A stretch of 48,844 nt of DNA from RGIG6353 sp964650465. Lineage in GTDB: Bacteria > Bacillota > Clostridia > Oscillospirales > SIG627. Shown here piece by piece: positions 1 to 6,731 of the stretch. The translations under genes and the position numbers were made by a program. The notes beneath the pieces were generated by a model, which was not told where the DNA came from, made no database searches, and worked only from the letters and a program-made list of their open reading frames with translations. The stretch is taken from assembly GCA_964650465.1 (NCBI GenBank), contig CAZYTA010000018.1, forward strand, positions 1-48,844. Direction: 5' to 3'. The stretch's first letter is position 1. Every line of letters starts with the position of its first letter.

Positions 1-52
1 TACGCTTACCAATTTCACAAATTTGTTTTTTGATCTCGTATTCTGAAGTCAT
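1..52 (-). CDS. Class II aldolase/adducin family protein, N-terminal fragment (probably L-fuculose-phosphate aldolase)
   Basis: Only the first 17 codons are inside the window; the gene runs off the left edge. The residues read MTSEYEIKKQICEIGKR, which matches the first helix of class II aldolases (family pattern: a charged helix followed by a conserved NDGNIS region, which lies outside the window). The ATG at 52 has a GAGGAG ribosome site 8 bases upstream and its own promoter (108-136). Class II aldolases accompany glycyl radical diol dehydratases in fucose/rhamnose-type microcompartment loci, where they split fuculose- or rhamnulose-1-phosphate into DHAP and lactaldehyde, the precursor of 1,2-propanediol. 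The family call rests on a short fragment plus context. Confidence 0.6.
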   Translation of the reverse strand, partial: MTSEYEIKKQICEIGKR

Positions 53-107
53 AGTCTTTTCTCCTCTATAATTAATTATTTTTTTGATTACATCTTTTCA
101 CACTTAA

Positions 108-136
108 ATTTTAACACCAATACCTGTATATGTCAA
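108..136 (-). promoter_or_regulatory. Sigma-A promoter of the class II aldolase gene
   Basis: On the minus strand TTGACA (136-131), a 17-base spacer and TAAAAT (113-108) lie about 56 bases upstream of the aldolase ATG. A repeat array resembling an operator sits directly upstream of the -35 box. Confidence 0.75.
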
Positions 137-140
137 TAGG

Positions 141-210
141 TTTTAAGTGATTTTTTGTTGATTTTTGTAAGTTTTATGTTGATTTAGTTGGTTTTTGTTA
201 ATTTTTGATA
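141..210. promoter_or_regulatory. 10-bp-phased T-rich tandem repeats (candidate operator array 1)
   Basis: Seven consecutive 10-base blocks on the plus strand follow a TTTTTGTTG-like pattern, for example TTTTTTGTTG at 151, ATTTTTGTAA at 161, GTTTTATGTT at 171, GATTTAGTTG at 181 and GTTTTTGTTA at 191. The array lies upstream of the aldolase -35 box and overlaps the stop codon of the preceding GTPase gene. Helical-turn spacing and sharing of the exact 10-mer TTTTATGTTG with array 2 suggest binding by one regulator. DeoR-family repressors often bind T-rich direct repeats, so that family is a plausible reader (inference). Confidence 0.5.
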
Positions 211-623
211 AAATCAAGCAGTTCTTCAATTCCCTGCCTGTCATAGCTGCTGGTAAAGAACACCTGTTCGCATCCGGACTCTTTGAGCCACAGCTCCGCC
301 ATGTCGGGACGGGCATCAGGTGCGTCACACTTTGTTACAATACCTATTACAGGCCGAGTTGCTAATCCTGCAATACACGGAGGAAACAAGGTGTAATGCT
401 CTGTAGCCGAAGCAACGAGACCGATAACATCAGACTCATAAGAATATACTCCCAAAGCACCTCCAAGTGTCTTTGTCTCCGCATATTCGCCCGGAGTATC
501 AATAATAAAATCGTCAAAACCAACATATTGCGTCTTGTGATACTCAAGCTTTTCGTTTTTTAAAGCAGAAATAAGTGTGCTCTTCCCTGCTTCGCTTCTT
601 CCCATAAGAATCAAGCGCTTCAT
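198..623 (-). CDS. EutP/PduV-type small GTPase of a bacterial microcompartment
   Basis: A 141-residue Ras-like P-loop GTPase. Visible motifs are G1 GRSEAGKST at residues 8-16, G3 DTPG at 42-45 and a G4-like TKCD at 97-100. EutP and PduV are about this size and are found in ethanolamine and propanediol microcompartment operons; PduV has been linked to compartment positioning, while the biochemical role of EutP is less settled. The ATG overlaps the stop of the upstream BMC shell gene by 4 bases (ATGA), implying translational coupling. It is the last gene of the glycyl radical enzyme transcript before the aldolase promoter. Its 3' end overlaps the operator-like repeats at 141-210. Confidence 0.85.
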   Translation of the reverse strand: MKRLILMGRSEAGKSTLISALKNEKLEYHKTQYVGFDDFIIDTPGEYAETKTLGGALGVYSYESDVIGLVASATEHYTLFPPCIAGLATRPVIGIVTKCDAPDARPDMAELWLKESGCEQVFFTSSYDRQGIEELLDFIKN

Positions 624-991
624 GTTCTTGTAATTTCACACACGGTAAAACCAAGCTTTTCCTTAGCATAATTTACCGCAGCCGTTAGTGATTCGGTAAC
701 CTCAGAAACACTGCCTGTTATTATCAAAGTACCGCTGAACCTATCAACGAAGCCAAGAGTAGCACCCGAAGTCTTAAGAGCTATATCTGCAGCAATAACC
801 GCATATTCAGCAGGAGACATTGTAACAATACCAATAGCAGAGCGTACCGAATAATCAACCGTTGGATCAAGACCAAGTTTTCTATATAGAATGTCATCAG
901 GATTTGCGATAATATGCGCAAGTGTTATCTGTTTTCCCGGTACAAGCTCCTGAATTATTCTTTGTTTGATTTCGCCATCTAATCGTTCCAA
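620..991 (-). CDS. BMC shell protein, EutS/PduU type (circularly permuted hexamer)
   Basis: 123 residues. The N-terminal segment KQRIIQELVPGKQITLAHII is the short strand/turn that forms the beta-barrel plug in EutS and PduU, followed by a single permuted BMC fold (AIGIVTMSPAEYAVIAADIA and GTLIITGSVSEVTESL). Such proteins form one facet tile of the microcompartment shell. The start is a TTG at 991 with a GAGGTG ribosome site 5 bases upstream; no better ATG exists. It follows the activase by 14 bases and overlaps the GTPase gene by 4. No single-domain PduA/EutM-type shell gene lies in the window, so the main shell genes must be beyond the left edge. Confidence 0.9.
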   Translation of the reverse strand: MERLDGEIKQRIIQELVPGKQITLAHIIANPDDILYRKLGLDPTVDYSVRSAIGIVTMSPAEYAVIAADIALKTSGATLGFVDRFSGTLIITGSVSEVTESLTAAVNYAKEKLGFTVCEITRT

Positions 992-1005
992 ATTATCACC
1001 TCTGT

Positions 1006-1800
1006 TTATCCGCCAATGTTTACTCTAAGTCCGGAAAGCTCTGCAGCAGACTTAAGAGCAAGCATATGCTCCTTTGTGGGAGAAGGTACATCCCCCATTT
1101 TGTATTCTCTGCCAAGACCTATGTATTTATCGTACCCCAGTCTGTGATAAGGAAGCAAATTGATCTCCTTTACACCGACAAGTGTTTTTGCAAAACTCGC
1201 AATATCGCTTATCTCGGCTTCCGTATCGTTAAATCCCGGAATGACCGGAACTCTGACAACAAAGTTCTTTGCAAGAGTCGAAACTTTTCTTGCATTTTGA
1301 AGGATGAGCTCATTCTTCATCGTCGTAAACTCTTCGTGCTTTGCAGAGTTCATATGCTTTATGTCGACCAAAAAGTTATCAATATAAGGTATAAGCGGTT
1401 CAATCATATCAAAAGGTACGCACAATGTAGTTTCTATCGCTGTGTTGATCCCATATTCTTTGCAAGTCCTGAGAAGAGCAAGTGCAAAGTCTGCTTGACA
1501 CAAGGTTTCACCACCCGAAAGAGTGAGTCCGCCGCCGCTTCTGCGATAATATATAAGGTCTTTTTTTACAGTTTCAAATATCTCTCCTACAGTTACATCA
1601 CGACCTATAGTTTCTGTCTTACCATTACGCATCATAGTCTGAATGTCATATTCCTGAGATTCGGGATTACAGCACCAACGACAGCGAAGCAAACATCCTT
1701 TTAAAAAAACTATAGTTCGAATTCCGGGACCGTCATGAGTCGAAAACTGTTGAATGTCAAATATTCTTCCTTTTACCAGAAGGTCCTTGTTCTGTTCCAT
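1006..1800 (-). CDS. Glycyl radical enzyme activating protein (radical SAM), short form
   Basis: 264 residues. It makes the glycyl radical on the diol dehydratase by reductive cleavage of S-adenosylmethionine at a [4Fe-4S] cluster. The radical SAM motif CLLRCRWC (CxxxCxxC) lies near residue 36, preceded by the activase signature STHDGPGIRT and followed by SGGETL. Microcompartment diol dehydratase and choline lyase activases usually have an inserted ferredoxin domain with eight more cysteines and about 300 residues; here that insert is missing, as in pyruvate formate-lyase activase. I chose the ATG at 1800, which overlaps the dehydratase stop as TGATG, rather than the in-frame TTG three bases upstream. 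Confidence 0.92.
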   Translation of the reverse strand: MEQNKDLLVKGRIFDIQQFSTHDGPGIRTIVFLKGCLLRCRWCCNPESQEYDIQTMMRNGKTETIGRDVTVGEIFETVKKDLIYYRRSGGGLTLSGGETLCQADFALALLRTCKEYGINTAIETTLCVPFDMIEPLIPYIDNFLVDIKHMNSAKHEEFTTMKNELILQNARKVSTLAKNFVVRVPVIPGFNDTEAEISDIASFAKTLVGVKEINLLPYHRLGYDKYIGLGREYKMGDVPSPTKEHMLALKSAAELSGLRVNIGG

Positions 1801-4307
1801 CAAAACATCCCCTGCTCAGTTCTGTTGATTATATCATCCTGAAGAGACTTTGACAATGTTGTAAACAAAGCACTGTAACCTGCTACACGAACAACAAGGC
1901 TCTGATATTTTTCAGGATGCGCCTGAGCATCCTTCAAAGTTTCGCGGCTGACAACGTTAAATTGAACATGGCTTCCCTTCTGATCAAAATATCCTCTGAT
2001 CAAAGCAATAAAGCTTTCAATACCCGAGCTGCCTTCAAGAGCAGAAGGATGGAATTTCATATTAAACAAAGTACCGTTTGATGCTATTCCGTGGTCAAGT
2101 TTAGATACAGAGTTCGCAGAAGCTGTGGGACCATGAACATCCCTGCCCGCCGAAGGCGAAACTCCGTCCGCCACAGGAGTGTATGCATATCTTCCGTCAG
2201 GTGTAGCACCCGTCTGAGCACCAAGCGGAACGTTTGCCGAAACAGGATAAAGACCAGCCTGGAACATACCGCCTCGAGGATTTTTATACTTTTCAAGGGG
2301 CTTGGTATATGTATAAGCCACATCTCTGGCAAGAGCATCTATATCTTCGATATCGTTACCGAATTTTGATGCATCAAGTATCATCTCTCTGATTTCAGCA
2401 TGCTTTTTGTTGCCGTTCTGCGCCAAAACAGCCTTTGTAACTTCGGCTATTTCCTTTTCACTAACCGTTACGCCTTTTTGACGAAGCTCGTTAACAACCT
2501 TTGTAACAACTTCAGAAGAATCTGTTTTTCCGTAATTGTTAGCAAGTGCATCTCTGAGCTCAACAAGAGTAAACTTCTTCTCCTCAAAAACAAGCTTACG
2601 AACAGCATAAAGAGAATCTGCCATATTTGCAATTCCAAAGCCCTGAGGTCCCGAGAAATTATAAACCGCTCCGCCCTGTTCAGGTGTCTTACCTCTCTTG
2701 ATGCAATCATCAATCATAGAAGCAAGATAAGGAAGAGGACATCTTTCCGCATGAGCAACATCAATAGCGTTATTGGCATTAACCATGAGACCAATCATAT
2801 AGTTCATATGCTCTTTATAAGCATCATAAAACTCTTCAAAAGTTGTCATGTCTTCAATCTTCTTGGTCTTTACGCTTATCTGTTTGCCGTTATCAACACC
2901 ACTCGAAAATACAAGCTCAAGCGGTCTGCACATATTGAAGAAAGCAGCATCGTGCCATCCCCAAGTCTTACCTGACTTCTGAGGTTCAACACAACCAATA
3001 ATGTTATAATCTCTTGCATCCTGCATTGTAAGACCTCTGCTTACAAGAGCAGGAATGATAACTTCATCATTATAATAAGCAGGAAGACCTACACCTGTAC
3101 GGGTGAGCTCAGCAGCTTTAACAAGAAATTCGTGGGGAGTCTTATTCCATACACGAACAGAAAATGAAGGCTGCGGAAGAAGAACATGCATTGTAGCGGC
3201 AATTGTCATAAATGACAAATCGTTCGTCGCATCCTCTCCGTCAATTGTCTGACCGCCTGCGATAAGATTCTGGAACGTGCCGTAACCGGCGAAGCCCTGT
3301 GCAGAAGCATCATCTCTTACCTTACTGATGTCGTTAAACTTAATCCACAGACAGTCAATGAGCTCTTGAGCAAAGCTCTTGTCAAATCCGGGTTTGTTTT
3401 TATCAATTTCATAATAAGGATACATATACTGATCAAAACGACCCGGAGAGATGGAGTGGCCGTTGGATTCTGTCTGAAGAAGAAGCTGAACAAACCAAAA
3501 TGATTGACACGCTTCGTAAAAGTTTTCCGCAGGGTTCGCAGGAACCTTTGAACAATTGAGAGCAATCTGAAGAAGCTCCTTCTTACGTTTCGCATCAGTT
3601 TCTTTCTCAGCCATTTCAAGAGCCAGCTTCGCATAGCGCACAGCATATGTAATAGCAGCACGGCATGACATTATCGTTGCTTCAAGGAAAGCTGACTTTG
3701 TTACATAATCGGCATCACCGACATTTATACTGTCAAGCTCCTTTTGAGCCTCGGCAATTATCCCGTTATAACCTAATGCAAGCACCTTGTCATAATGAAC
3801 ACAAACATGACCAACTCCGTTATAAAAATAGTTGCCTGGAGTGAAGATATTGTGCTCAATAGCAGTAATAGTCTCTGCCGCCATATATGAGGTAGCAAGT
3901 TCACTGGTGGTTTTGCCCTTCCAATACTTGAATACTTCGCTAAGAATTTTTTTGTTTTCATCTGAAATATAGAAAGGGTCCGCACTTCTTGTCGCAAGTG
4001 TGTCAAATTCTTTTTCTACCCAATCAAAAGAGAACTCGGGGAAAATCTGACAGCTCTTTGAGGCAACTGTAGAGCTGCCTACAATCAGCTCATTGTCTCT
4101 TATTGTAACAGGAAGATTTTCGCATATATTCTTAAACGCCTTTGCACGCCTGATAACCATGGGTTCTCCCTCGGTCTCCATATATGACTGAGTGAGAAGA
4201 ACAGCTCTGTCGCTTTCGATCTGAGGACGAGCGTTAAACAGTGCCTGCTTGAGAAGTTCTATTCTCGGCGTTTTTTCAGGTGTTTCCACTGTGTACTTCT
4301 TCATCAT
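1800..4307 (-). CDS. Glycyl radical diol dehydratase (B12-independent 1,2-propanediol/glycerol dehydratase)
   Basis: 835 residues, the family's length. The catalytic cysteine motif GCVEPQ gives Cys439 and Glu441, and the glycyl radical loop RVAGYSA gives Gly810. The residues known to bind substrate in Clostridium butyricum glycerol dehydratase (His164, His281, Ser282, Asp447) have equivalents at constant offsets: His167, His284, Ser285 and Asp453. This favours a diol dehydratase over choline trimethylamine-lyase, which shares the Cys/Glu motif. The product would be propionaldehyde or 3-hydroxypropionaldehyde, which microcompartments sequester. The N-terminus starts directly at the catalytic domain with no obvious encapsulation extension. 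A GGCGGTG ribosome site precedes tandem ATGs at 4307/4304. It is the first gene of a four-gene transcript. Confidence 0.85.
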   Translation of the reverse strand: MMKKYTVETPEKTPRIELLKQALFNARPQIESDRAVLLTQSYMETEGEPMVIRRAKAFKNICENLPVTIRDNELIVGSSTVASKSCQIFPEFSFDWVEKEFDTLATRSADPFYISDENKKILSEVFKYWKGKTTSELATSYMAAETITAIEHNIFTPGNYFYNGVGHVCVHYDKVLALGYNGIIAEAQKELDSINVGDADYVTKSAFLEATIMSCRAAITYAVRYAKLALEMAEKETDAKRKKELLQIALNCSKVPANPAENFYEACQSFWFVQLLLQTESNGHSISPGRFDQYMYPYYEIDKNKPGFDKSFAQELIDCLWIKFNDISKVRDDASAQGFAGYGTFQNLIAGGQTIDGEDATNDLSFMTIAATMHVLLPQPSFSVRVWNKTPHEFLVKAAELTRTGVGLPAYYNDEVIIPALVSRGLTMQDARDYNIIGCVEPQKSGKTWGWHDAAFFNMCRPLELVFSSGVDNGKQISVKTKKIEDMTTFEEFYDAYKEHMNYMIGLMVNANNAIDVAHAERCPLPYLASMIDDCIKRGKTPEQGGAVYNFSGPQGFGIANMADSLYAVRKLVFEEKKFTLVELRDALANNYGKTDSSEVVTKVVNELRQKGVTVSEKEIAEVTKAVLAQNGNKKHAEIREMILDASKFGNDIEDIDALARDVAYTYTKPLEKYKNPRGGMFQAGLYPVSANVPLGAQTGATPDGRYAYTPVADGVSPSAGRDVHGPTASANSVSKLDHGIASNGTLFNMKFHPSALEGSSGIESFIALIRGYFDQKGSHVQFNVVSRETLKDAQAHPEKYQSLVVRVAGYSALFTTLSKSLQDDIINRTEQGMF

Positions 4308-4346
4308 TTCACCGCCTTAATAAAAATATATTTTTCTCTAAATATC

Positions 4347-4374
4347 ATTATACACAAAACTTGGGGTTTGTCAA
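4347..4374 (-). promoter_or_regulatory. Consensus sigma-A promoter of the diol dehydratase operon
   Basis: Perfect TTGACA (4374-4369) and TATAAT (4352-4347) boxes with a 16-base spacer lie 40 bases upstream of the dehydratase start. With perfect boxes, control must come mainly from a repressor, consistent with the repeat array just upstream. Confidence 0.85.
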
Positions 4375-4375
4375 C

Positions 4376-4470
4376 ATTTTTGTTGAATCTTTTTGTTGTT
4401 TTTTTATTTTTCAGGCAAAAGGCATGTTGTTTTATGTTGTTTTGTAGTGTTTTTGTAAAAAAATGTTGTT
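4376..4470. promoter_or_regulatory. 10-bp-phased T-rich tandem repeats (candidate operator array 2)
   Basis: On the plus strand GTTG-centred blocks recur every 10 bases between 4421 and 4470 (GGCATGTTGT, TTTATGTTGT, TTTGTAGTGT, TTTTGTAAAA, AAATGTTGTT). Two further TTTTTGTTG units lie at 4377-4385 and 4390-4398 beside the -35 box. The exact 10-mer TTTTATGTTG at 4430 also occurs in array 1 at 172. The distal blocks extend into the last codons of the HAD gene. Two clusters separated by a gap could allow looping or cooperative binding. Confidence 0.5.
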
Positions 4471-5190
4471 TGCTATGTCGCAGAGAACACTTTCGGCTTT
4501 ATCGTAACTCATAGAGCATTTTTCGTTTAAGTCCCTGCTTTTATCCCCTATCGCACAAGAGTACTTCGCATGAGCCATCATTGCTATATCATTGTCAGCG
4601 TCACCAATTGCCGCAGTTTCGTACTTTGATATCCCCAACCTTAATTGTAAATCTGCTACAGCTACACCTTTATTGGCATAAGGTGAAACAAATTCAGCAA
4701 AATAACCATCAGAATAATGAACGCGAAAGTCATTGGTGCTAACAAGATCAAAGCGCTTAGTCTCAGCTGATACTTTAAAAACATCTTCTTTTATTTCAAA
4801 AGCGCGAGAAATCTTAACAGGAGTCTTACCAAACAAATCGGGTTTGGCGTTGTTACCGACTAAGTAAGCTTTAGAGAGCGAATAAAGTACAGCGTTTTTT
4901 AAAACATCTTCACCAAAAAAAGATTTAAGGGAAGCTGATGAAAACTGCTTTTTGAAAACAACACTGTCATTCTTTACCGTAACCGCACCGTCATCACAAA
5001 TAAAGTAAATATCCTCGGCTATATCGTAAAGCAATGCACTGAGCTCCGAATATGTACGTCCTGATGCTACAGCGAAAGAAACACCATTGGAAATAAGCCT
5101 TTTTATACATTCTATCGAATTTTTCGAAACAGTTTTTTGACCATAAGGTAAAAGAGTTCCGTCAAAATCCGATACCACAAGTTTAATCAT
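4432..5190 (-). CDS. Cof-like HAD-IIB family sugar phosphatase
   Basis: 252 residues. Motif I is DFDGT with the nucleophile Asp8 and acid/base Asp10; motif II is ASGRT near residue 43; the C-terminal motif IGDADNDIAMM supplies the metal-binding aspartates. The cap between motifs II and III is of the C2B type. Such enzymes dephosphorylate sugar phosphates or nucleotide cofactors with broad specificity, so the substrate cannot be told from sequence. A GGGAGAG ribosome site lies 5 bases before the ATG and the gene has its own consensus promoter. It sits directly upstream of the diol dehydratase operon, and its last codons overlap operator array 2, but nothing shows that it shares that regulation. 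Confidence 0.88.
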   Translation of the reverse strand: MIKLVVSDFDGTLLPYGQKTVSKNSIECIKRLISNGVSFAVASGRTYSELSALLYDIAEDIYFICDDGAVTVKNDSVVFKKQFSSASLKSFFGEDVLKNAVLYSLSKAYLVGNNAKPDLFGKTPVKISRAFEIKEDVFKVSAETKRFDLVSTNDFRVHYSDGYFAEFVSPYANKGVAVADLQLRLGISKYETAAIGDADNDIAMMAHAKYSCAIGDKSRDLNEKCSMSYDKAESVLCDIANNIFLQKHYKTT

Positions 5191-5219
5191 TTCATCTCTC
5201 CCGATTCTTTACTGCTTAC

Positions 5220-5248
5220 ATTATACCTTTTACAAGCTCATTTGTCAA
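5220..5248 (-). promoter_or_regulatory. Consensus sigma-A promoter of the HAD phosphatase gene
   Basis: TTGACA (5248-5243), a 17-base spacer and TATAAT (5225-5220) on the minus strand, 30 bases before the start codon. Confidence 0.85.
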
Positions 5249-5284
5249 CAAACGAAAACAAAATATTGAACTAAAGCAAATTTT

Positions 5285-5308
5285 TAAGCCGACATTTCTG
5301 TCGGCTTA
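5285..5308 (-). terminator. Hairpin after the decarboxylase operon
   Basis: A perfect 10-bp stem TAAGCCGACA/TGTCGGCTTA with a 4-base loop immediately follows the carboxyltransferase stop codon on the minus strand. The downstream tract is A/T-mixed rather than pure T, so termination may be partial. Confidence 0.65.
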
Positions 5309-5312
5309 ATCT

Positions 5313-6713
5313 TTAGGTTAAATCTTCAACAACTATCGTTCTGACAGCATCAGGGTCATTCACCTTTTCAACCCTGTCACGAGTTTCTACGAATTTTGTA
5401 TAAACCTGAGGGAACAAAGCGTAACTAAGTACATCTTCCTCAGACTTAACAATTTCTTTGGCTTCCTCGCGATATTTCTCAAGCTCCGGCTCAATAAGGT
5501 CTGCCGGTCTAACGGTAATAACCTCAGCATCACCGATAGCTTTCTTTCTAACTTCTTCGTTAACCGGTGCAGGAAGAGCTCCGTACTCACCTCTGAGAAG
5601 TCCCTTGGACTCCTTTGTTATCATCTTGTACCTTTCTCCTTGAAGTACATTCAGTACAGCCTGAGTTCCTACTATCTGGCTTGTAGGAGTAACAAGCGGA
5701 GGATAACCAAAGTCTTTTCTTACACGAGGTATCTCTTCAAGAACTTCATAATACTTATCCGATGCATTAGCTTGCTTCAACTGTGAAATCAGATTCGAAA
5801 GCATTCCGCCGGGTACCTGATAAAGAAGTGTATTTGTATCAACGTTGAGAACCTTAGGATCAAGACTTCCCTGCTCCTTGAGTTTAGCGGAAACATTTCT
5901 GAAGTGAACAGCAGCTTCGCTAAGAAGTTTAAGATCAAGTCCTGTGTCTCTCTCAGTTCCCTTGAGTGTCGCAACAAGCGATTCTGTGGTAGGCTGAGAG
6001 GTACCATTACTCAAAGGAGACAATGCACAGTCAACAATATCGACACCTGCTTGAACAGCCATCAAGTTAGTCATATCACCTGTACCTGATGTGTTATGAG
6101 TATGAAGGTGAATCGGTACCGACACACGCTCTTTGAGCTTTTTAACCAGACTATACGCATCCATAGGAAGAAGGAGGTTTGCCATATCCTTGATGCATAT
6201 GCTGTCAGCACCCATCTCCTCAAGCTTCATAGCAAGCGTTACAAAGTATTCTTCGTTGTGAACCGGGCTGGTTGTGTAACTAAGAGCGGCTTCGCAATGA
6301 CCGCCATATGCTTTTATTGATTTTACTGCCTTTTCAAGATTTCTTGTGTCATTAAGAGCATCAAACACACGGACAACATCTATGCCGTTCTCAATCGACT
6401 TCCTGCAGAACGCTTCAACTACATCATCAGCATAATGTTTATATCCAAGTATGTTTTGACCTCTGAAAAGCATCTGAAGCTTAGTGTTAGGCATTGCCTT
6501 CTTGAGAGCACGAAGTCTCTCCCAGGGGTCCTCGTTGAGAAAGCGCATACAGGAATCAAATGTAGCGCCGCCCCAGCACTCAAGCGACCAATAACCTATT
6601 TTGTCAAGTGCTTCACAAGCAGGAAGCATGTCCTCGGTTTTCATACGGGTAGCCGCCTGTGACTGGTGAGCATCACGGAGAATAGTATCAGTTATATATA
6701 ACTTTTTTTCCAT
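5313..6713 (-). CDS. oadA: Na+-pumping decarboxylase alpha subunit (carboxyltransferase domain; oxaloacetate decarboxylase type)
   Basis: 466 residues: an HMGL-like TIM barrel beginning ITDTILRDAHQS, with the metal-binding HLHTHNTSG motif and the CIKDMA motif carrying the catalytic, carboxylatable lysine, then the conserved carboxylase domain ending near residue 460. It transfers CO2 from oxaloacetate (or a related substrate) to biotin. The C-terminal biotin domain found in long OadA proteins is absent; a separate biotin carrier is encoded upstream, as in methylmalonyl-CoA and some clostridial oxaloacetate enzymes. A clear AAAGGAG site precedes the ATG. Last gene of a three-gene minus-strand operon. 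It could also serve as the 5S subunit of a transcarboxylase-like system. Confidence 0.9.
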   Translation of the reverse strand: MEKKLYITDTILRDAHQSQAATRMKTEDMLPACEALDKIGYWSLECWGGATFDSCMRFLNEDPWERLRALKKAMPNTKLQMLFRGQNILGYKHYADDVVEAFCRKSIENGIDVVRVFDALNDTRNLEKAVKSIKAYGGHCEAALSYTTSPVHNEEYFVTLAMKLEEMGADSICIKDMANLLLPMDAYSLVKKLKERVSVPIHLHTHNTSGTGDMTNLMAVQAGVDIVDCALSPLSNGTSQPTTESLVATLKGTERDTGLDLKLLSEAAVHFRNVSAKLKEQGSLDPKVLNVDTNTLLYQVPGGMLSNLISQLKQANASDKYYEVLEEIPRVRKDFGYPPLVTPTSQIVGTQAVLNVLQGERYKMITKESKGLLRGEYGALPAPVNEEVRKKAIGDAEVITVRPADLIEPELEKYREEAKEIVKSEEDVLSYALFPQVYTKFVETRDRVEKVNDPDAVRTIVVEDLT

Positions 6714-6731
6714 AATAAAATCTCCTTTCTA

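Noticed and set aside
1066..1704. Long open frame of 212 codons on the plus strand within the activase gene
   Set aside because: It is antisense to a gene with clear radical SAM motifs and has no ribosome site or recognisable domain.
1800..4307. Choline trimethylamine-lyase (CutC) reading of the glycyl radical enzyme
   Set aside because: The GCVEPQ and HDAAFFN motifs are shared, but the diol-specific His/His/Ser/Asp set is complete and the neighbour is a class II aldolase.
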